Below are positions 57,626 through 64,000 of a stretch of 64,000 bases of DNA, one piece after another (positions within the stretch are counted from its first letter, which is position 1; the number at the start of each line of letters is the position of its first letter). Both the position numbers and the translations under genes were made by a program. Source of the DNA: Stomoxys calcitrans (Eukaryota > Arthropoda > Insecta > Diptera > Muscidae); contig NC_081553.1 in assembly GCF_963082655.1 (NCBI RefSeq), forward strand, positions 209,349,435-209,413,434, in the 5' to 3' direction. The notes beneath the pieces were generated by a model. The model saw only the letters and a list, made by a program, of their open reading frames with translations. It was not told where the DNA came from and did not search any database.

Positions 57626-58784
57626 CTGCGTGTTGGTTAAATATACAAAAAGATGACACTTCATACCACAATGATCTACACTTTGCAAGTTCTTCTATGA
57701 CCGAATATCATCTCTCTCTCTTTATGTTTTAAAACATCTAAATAAATGTCTAAGATCTTAAAATGACATTAATTTTTTCCGTTTTTTTTTACTTCTTCAT
57801 AATCCTTAATTAAGTCCTAAATACCTCAGTTTAAAATTCAATTACACATTTTGCGATGACAAGTTTAATACCCGGCTGATAGAAATTTTTGATTTTAGAA
57901 CCAGTATAAATGATATGGAATGATAAATACATTAAATGGTATGCGAATTATAATAATTGACAGCTGGGTAATTTCCCTTAGCGGGAAAATTCAAAGGCGC
58001 CCGTCGTAATTGGTTTTAACCGGATTCATTGGGAGCTTATAAACAACGGAGTTTTGTGACAACCATACATTTCAATAGTAATGATAGAAAAGTGCAAACG
58101 AAATGCGTATGCTTAAAAAAGAACTTCACAATCAGAATAAGTAAAAATCGCGATGTAATCGTTCAGGCCGAACCTTCGATACCCACCACCACAAAGTGTA
58201 CAAGAAGTGAATGAGGCTCAAGACAAAATTAGATGCTGGAGAAGTAAAATCGGGAGTTCAAGATACATAGTTTCAGCCAGATAGGAAAAATCTTAATAGC
58301 AGTCATAGTGCAGAATACACTAAACAACAGCCAATCTGGAGGGGTGGAATGTTCAAAGTGAGGGTGATTGTAGTAGGTCAGCAGAACAAACCCCCACAAA
58401 GGATTTAAAATTCTCAGGCCAAGCATTTCTTCGGGGTCCTTTTAATATGGCCTAAAAAGAAGACCAAGAATCCCTTTATATTGCAGTGCATCCGAGTTAT
58501 ATCAGAGATGGGTGGCCAGATATATGCGAATTTTTTTGACACACTCCTCCCCAAAACCTCTTTAAAGCTGGCATATAAACCAATCGCTCAATATGGGACT
58601 TAAAAGAAAGTTATGAAAAAGTCATAAAATTAAAGTTATTAAAAATTGACGCAAAGTGTCAGGAGGGCCGCCCAACACAAACCCCCTAAACGGGCATATG
58701 GACCAACCGGTACAATATCGGACTATATATCTGCTTGTAGGATTTTTGGGTGAGGCACCCCCAAACGCCCTGAGACTCAAGAAG
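57626..58784. other. No gene seen
   Basis: Mostly unique sequence. 58660-58780 is a small G/C-run repeat scrap (GGAGGGCCGCCCAAC, CCCCTAAACGGGCATATGGA). Confidence 0.4.
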
Positions 58785-59990
58785 TCTGTCGGTCTGTTCG
58801 TCTGTCTGTGGTAAGCACTTCAAGCTAGGCGCTTTTGCACAAATACCCCCTTTTGCACAAATACCCCCTATTAGTGGAGGTCAGCTGGGATTGTAAACGT
58901 TCGATATCGGTCCATGTTTAGATGTAACTCCCATATAAACCGATTTTCAAATTATATTTCTTGAGCCTCTGGAGAGCGCAATTATTATCTGATTTGGTTG
59001 ACATTTTGTACTATGACATCTTCTACGACATAAAACAAATGTGTTAAGTACGAGGGTTGCCTTTTATATTTTGGGATTAGAGAACACATTAATTATCGAA
59101 AATCGCTTTATTGTTTTCAAAATATTCCCCATTAATGCCATATATACCAACTTCCCGATTTAATATTTTAGACCCATTAAACGTGGATTTTTTAACCTAT
59201 TTCGTTGAAATTTGGCACAATGAATATATGAGTATGGTCAAGATCGGGTTATATTTGAATATTTTTGCCACCGTAGCGCAGAGATTAGCATGTCCGCCTA
59301 TGACGCTGAACGCCTGGGTTCGAATCCTGATGCTGGCAACATTTGTGAGGTACTACGCCATGTAAAACTTCTCTCCAAAGAGGTGTCGCACTGCGGCACG
59401 CCGTTCGGACTCGGCTATAAAAAGGAGGCTTAAACTTGAATCGGACTGCACTCATTGATATGTGAGAAATTTGCCCCTGTTCCAATTTGCATATTTGCCA
59501 TACATGCCGATCTTCCGATTGAAGTTCTTGGGCCCATCAAGGCAACGTTTATTGCCAGATTTCGCTGAAATTTGGCACAGTGATTCTTCCACATCCGTGT
59601 TCAACATGGCTCAAATCGGTCAATAGTTGATATTAGACAGGGAGTTGTGTTAGGCCCCTCAACCTCCCTGACCAATACGGCCCAGATCGATTCAAATACC
59701 GACCTCTCGATTTAAGGTGTTGGGCCCCATAAAAGGCGGATTTATTGTCCGATTTCGCTGAAAGTCGGGTTAGTGAGTTGTGTCAAGTCCCTCGACATCC
59801 CTGATCAATACGGCTCAGATCGGTTCATTTATTTTCCGATTTCGCTGAAATTTGGGACAGTGATTTGTTTTAAGCCCCTCGAAAGTATGGTTCAGATCGG
59901 GTTTTATTTGGATATAGCTGCCATATATGCTGATCTCCCTATCTAAATTCTTGGGCCCATAAAAGCAGCGTTTATTGGCCGATTTGCCAT
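58785..59990 (+). mobile_element. Mini-me-like element, partial, SINE nested
   Basis: Starts in the core (GTCTGTCGGTCTGTTCGTCT), carries a local duplication of TTTTGCACAAATACCCCC, then modules (CATATAAACCGATTTTCAAA, TTTCGCTGAAATTTGGCACA, GGCCCATAAAAGGCGGATTT). The tail is missing. A shortened SINE is inserted at 59267-59490. Confidence 0.65.
59267..59490 (+). mobile_element. tRNA-derived SINE, copy 8, internally deleted
   Basis: Head with A and B boxes intact (GCCACCGTAGCGCAGAG, GGTTCGAATCC), then two deletions: one joins the B-box region to CTGATGCTGGCAAC, and one removes the CCCCTTATCATTGAG segment. Near-matching ATATTTTTGCCA and ATATTTGCCA flank it. Confidence 0.85.
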
Positions 59991-60235
59991 ATATATACAC
60001 ACATTGTACTAATGACGCAACTCGGCACTGGATAGATGTGTGCACCACACCAACTGGAACTTTGAGGTCCGTCCACAGGTTATCGATAATAAAATGCTCC
60101 ATACAGAGTAGCTGCAACGGCTGTCGAACAATCAGTGGTATCGAGCAGAGAATCTCAGTGAGAAGTTGGGTGGCACTGACGGGTTATTGGCTCCATTAAA
60201 TAACCAATGACCACGCTGTTCCCGCGGCAATAGGT
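59991..60235. other. Unassigned segment between two repeats
   Basis: An open frame on the plus strand (WIDVCTTPTGTL and RISVRSWVALTGYW) is not recognised. Composition differs from the neighbouring modules; it may be a fragment of another retroelement. Confidence 0.3.
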
Positions 60236-60967
60236 CTTTTGGACCAAAACGAGAGGTCTTTTGAAGGTCACGAGAGAAGCTGTTGTACAAAATTTCTGCC
60301 AAATCGGATGAGAATTGCGCTCTCTAGAGGCTCAAGAAGTCAAGATCCCAGATCGGTTTATATGACAGCTATAACAGGCTATGTACCGATTTGCACCATT
60401 CTTAGCACAGTTATTGGAAGTCATAACAAAACACCTTATGAAAAATTTCAGCCAAATCGGATGAAAATTGCGCGCTCTATTGGCTCAAGAAGTCAAGATC
60501 CAAGATCGGATTATATGACAGCTATACCAGATTATGTACCAATTTGAATCATACTTAACACAGTTGTTGGAAGTGATAACACAATACCACGTACAAAATT
60601 TCAGTCAAATCGGATGAGAATTACGCCCACTAGATGCTCGAGAAGTCAAGACCCAAGATCGCTTTATATGGCAGCTATATCAAAACATGGACCGATTTGG
60701 CTCATTTACAGTCCCAACCGACCTACACCAATTAAAAGTATTTGTGCAAAATTTCAAGCGGCTAGCTTTACTACTTCGAAAGTTAGCGTGCTTTCCACAG
60801 ACAGACGGATGAGCGGACGGACGGACGGACATGGCTAGATCGACTTAGAATATCATGACGATAAAGAATATATATACTTTATGGGGTCTTGGACGCATAT
60901 TTCCAGGTGTGACAAACAGAATGATGAAACTATTGTAGTATATCCCCATCCTATGGTGGAGGTTAAA
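60236..60967 (-). mobile_element. Mini-me-like element, minus
   Basis: Modules with GATCGG anchors at 60351, 60504 and 60657 (153 bp each), then the reversed core (CGGACGGACGGACATGGCTA), (TA)n and the reversed head (CCCCATCCTATGGTGGAGGT). The tail is truncated. Confidence 0.78.
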
Positions 60968-62112
60968 GAAATCAATTTGTGTTTGTTTGTTTGTGTGTTC
61001 CTTATAGACTCAAAAACGGCTGAAATCCCGGCTGATACCGTGTTAAAAATAGGGTAGTCCCTATTACTCTAATTTTCAGAAACGCCAGAACTCGGTCATG
61101 GATGCAAAATAAAAATTTGGCATCCAAATTTCGGATAGGGTACCTAGGGGGGCCGCCCCACCCTACAGCCTACCAAATATATATTTAGACCAATCACGAC
61201 AATATGGGACTCGACGTATCTGATATCCAATTGTCGAATAAAGTGTTAGGGGGACCACCCCAACCCCCAAAACACTCCTAAATCGGACATATTTACCGAC
61301 CATGGCAATGGCAAATGAAAGATATTTGCGAGTGGAATACGAATCTGATATCCAAATGTGGACCATGTTTCTGGGCGTCCACACGTTCCCCAAAACACAC
61401 CCCAAACAGGACTTATTTACTGACCATGGCAATATGGGGCTTAAATAAAAGGTATTTGGGGGTCTCCCCTCACTGCCAAAAACACCCCCAAAAGAAGACA
61501 TTTACGGCCATAGCAATATGGGGCTCAAATGAAAGTTATTTGGGAGTAAAGCAGGAATCTGATATCAATGTTCGGAAAAAAGTTTCTATGGAGCCACCAC
61601 ACCCCCATAACCTCCCCAAACCTGTCATATTTGCGACTATGGAAAAATGGGGCTCAAATGAAAGGTATTTGGGATTAGACCACGAATCTGATATCGAAAT
61701 TCGGGACCAACAGCCTAGGAGACGTCCCACCCCCATAACAAGCCCCAAATGGGACGGATTTGCTCACCATGACAATTTGGGTATTATTAAAGGGAGTGCA
61801 GCTCAATATTGATAGTCTTTAGTGTCCATAGCCCAAATCGGACATATTTGCTGCCTATTGCAATAAGGGGTTAAATGAAAGGTATTTGAGATAGGAAAAC
61901 GAATTTGATATACAATTTTGAGACCAATGCCAATATGAGATTCAAATAAATGATATATGCTGATATATTTTCAGGTTTTCAGTGTTTGGGGGACCACCCC
62001 ACTCCCTAAAACACCCCCAAGTCGAGCATATTTACCGACCACATCAATGTGGGTCTCAAATGTAGGTATTTGAGAGTAGAAAACAAATCTGATATCCAAG
62101 TGTGGGACTATG
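60968..62112 (-). repeat. G/C-run interspersed repeat, minus
   Basis: Opens with a (TTTG)n run and TTCCTTATAGACTCAAAAAC (reverse of the family end), then units with GGCAATATGGGGCTCAAATG, AAAGGTATTTGGG and ACACCCCCAAA. The 165-codon plus frame across it translates these units. Confidence 0.65.
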
Positions 62113-63440
62113 TATTTGGGGCAGCGCTCAGTTTTAGGAATAGAGTATATCAGACACACACACGTTAATGACCCTAAGCTCTTCGAGGGAATTCAGAGAC
62201 CAATAAAGATCATATGGGATTCAGATAAAGGCATTTATATTCGTATACTGTTAGTCAAGCGATATACGTATACTATTTTCTTAGCATGGTATTTCACTAA
62301 AGGCCCTTTAATTGGATGATTTTATTCCATATAAAGTAAAAGAAGACTCAGCAAAGCATACTTAATGCCTTATTACCATTTTTTTTTTTTTTTTTTTTTT
62401 GATTTCTGCATTAATTTGGATCAGGTTTTAGTTACAGTTTTCCACTTTAATAGCATTTTTATTGTGTATTTTAATTTTTTTTTGAAGTTTATAATATGTG
62501 AAGACATTAAAATATAATATCTCATGCTTATCGTTTTCACTAAAACTTTCCATATTCAAGACACCAAATAAGTGTTTATTATTTTTTTAAATAAAGTCCA
62601 CAAACTCCTTTTTATTTTATTTAAGGTTCTAACAATGTTTAACTTTCAAACAATATCCAAAGATATCCTTGGATATCACCAAGACAAAATCTTCTTCTTT
62701 AATTATGGGAATTTCCCACAAGTAACAAACATTCATTGCATTTCATTAGAATGAGTGCAATATTTCTCAAGTCTTACTATCACTCGATAGGCAAGTCTAT
62801 TGAAAAATAATTTCCATCGAAAGGTAAGACTGCTGCATAATTTCAATTTTAATTAATTTTGTCTACTTATTTCTTCTTCTTTCTTTCAATTTCAATTTCT
62901 TGCGTGTAATTTGTTCATTTCACAAACAAAACCATGGACTTTACTCACAATTTCACAAAAACGAAACAAAAGTAATTTTCATAAACTTTATATGTTAGTC
63001 TTGTTGATAGTGGTCGTTGTTGTTGTTGTTACTGTTATTGTTGTTGCTGTTGTACCACGATGACACTACTACCGGCGTCAGGCGATTGTGCCAACGACAA
63101 CGACGACTGTAAAAAGTGAACTGAATACAATCAGTTTAAGGGAACTGACCATATAGACCTAGGTTCGTATGAAAACCAACCATGGCGAACACTCGCAGTA
63201 AAATATCAGTCTAACTGAATAAAAGGCGGCAGCATATAAGCGTGCCATATGGGATATTCCATGGAGAAGGAAGAAGACATGACATATTTACCAAACATCT
63301 CCATATTGCCTTTTTAAGTGATGGGAAAGGGCAACACTTATTAAATCATTGAGATAAAACTTGAAACAAACAGCACTAATTGATATGGGAGAAATATAAC
63401 TGCCGTTCTTACAAGGAATTGTCAGTAACCTCAACAAGTA
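62113..63440. other. No gene seen; poly-T and (TTG)n tracts
   Basis: AT-rich unique sequence. It holds a poly-T run of about 22 (62379-62400) and a (GTT)n stretch at about 63013-63053. No exon supported. Confidence 0.45.
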
Positions 63441-64000
63441 AAACCGTACTAAATTCGGTCGGGCCGAATCTTGTAAACCCTGCATCAAGGATCGCATTTG
63501 TCCCGAATAGGTTCATAACCTGACATAGCTGCAATAGCATACCAATTCTTATCCATTATCCTTTGCCTGGTATCTCTTTATAGGCCAGCAAAGGATAATG
63601 GATAAGAATTGGTATGCTATTGGAGTTATGTCAGGTTATGAACCTATTCGGGTCATATTTAACTTGGATGCTGGAGACCATAGTAGATGCCATCCTGCAT
63701 AGAGATGTAAGAAATAACATCGGGATATCGGTTTATTTGAAGCTACATCAGGTTATAGACCGATTCACACCATATTTAGCAAGTGTGTTAAAGATCATAG
63801 AAAATGCCATTGGGGAAAATTTTAGCCAAATAGACTAAAATCCCAAACGACCAACACTAATTGCAAAATTTTTACAAAATTTCAAGGGCCTAGCTTTAGT
63901 TTTTAGAAAGTTTACGTGCCTTCCACAGACAAACAGACAGATGGAAATGGCTAGATCGGCTTAAGAATATATAGGGCCATGAAGAATTTATATACTCTAT
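63441..64000. mobile_element. Mini-me-like ends, head-to-head, window-truncated
   Basis: Starts with AAGTAAAACCGTACTAAATT and GGTCGGGCCGAATCTTGTAA (reverse tail). An inverted pair follows, and then a minus-oriented element with modules (TCAGGTTATAGACCGATTCA) and the reversed core (GACAGATGGAAATGGCTAGA) that runs off the window end. Confidence 0.68.
63502..63652. repeat. Hairpin with 65-bp arms
   Basis: Left arm 63502-63566 (CCCGAATAGGTTCATAACCT onward) and right arm 63588-63652 are reverse complements with very few mismatches, separated by 21 bases. Confidence 0.88.

Noticed and set aside
61315..61812. 165-codon plus-strand open frame
   Set aside because: Overlies units of the G/C-run repeat and reads as repetitive peptide (WGLNKRYLG, WGSNERYLG); no family motif.

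Overview
The window is eukaryotic and looks like a calyptrate (muscoid) fly genome. The basis is the dense mini-me-like dipteran repeats with (TA)n and (GTCY)n tracts, a mariner family with its MITEs, a tRNA-derived SINE, and two insect aquaporin genes of entomoglyceroporin (Eglp) type with spliceosomal introns. Species cannot be fixed from the sequence alone. The only host protein genes I can support are two aquaporin paralogues, both on the minus strand at 24435-30318 and 38123-38966. Most of the rest is transposable element or tandem repeat. Layout: 1-560 is AT-rich with ATCGATTTTT motifs. 2.5-24 kb is a repeat field of mini-me-like elements carrying arrays of a 153-bp unit, a GGTACC-rich array, MITEs, SINEs, an RTE-like LINE relic (10.1-11.1 kb), a LINE 3' end (12.0-12.7 kb) and a 160-bp array (16.5-17.7 kb). 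24.4-30.3 kb is aquaporin gene 1, whose 5.2-kb intron is packed with repeats. 31.2-32.3 kb is another mini-me-like element with a GGAC minisatellite. 33.3-37.0 kb is a decayed LINE carrying a nested SINE, a broken 1.28-kb mariner and a MITE. 38.1-39.0 kb is aquaporin gene 2 with a 66-bp intron. 39.1-41.6 kb is AT-rich with a 639-bp tandem duplication. 41.6-46.2 kb holds a complete mini-me-like element, a MITE, unique sequence and a G/C-run repeat. 46.2-47.3 kb is about 1.06 kb of (TTTTA)n. 49-52.3 kb is more G/C-run and 153-bp repeats. 53.5-57.6 kb is a graveyard of rearranged LINE ends. 58.8-64 kb is mini-me-like and G/C-run repeats with a 65-bp-arm hairpin. The two aquaporins share numbering (first pore motif at residues 67-69 in both), an intron at the same place in phase 0, and orientation, so they are a tandem duplication. 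Both depart from the canonical double-NPA water pore: NPT/NPA in gene 2, NPA/SPA in gene 1, and no selectivity-filter histidine in either. This fits solute (glycerol or urea type) channels. The main non-gene observations are a strict 153-bp period in more than a dozen separate repeat copies of different sequence subtype, a mariner-to-MITE family whose coding relative lies in the same window, and nested insertions whose target-site duplications can be read against an uninserted LINE copy at 12.2 kb.
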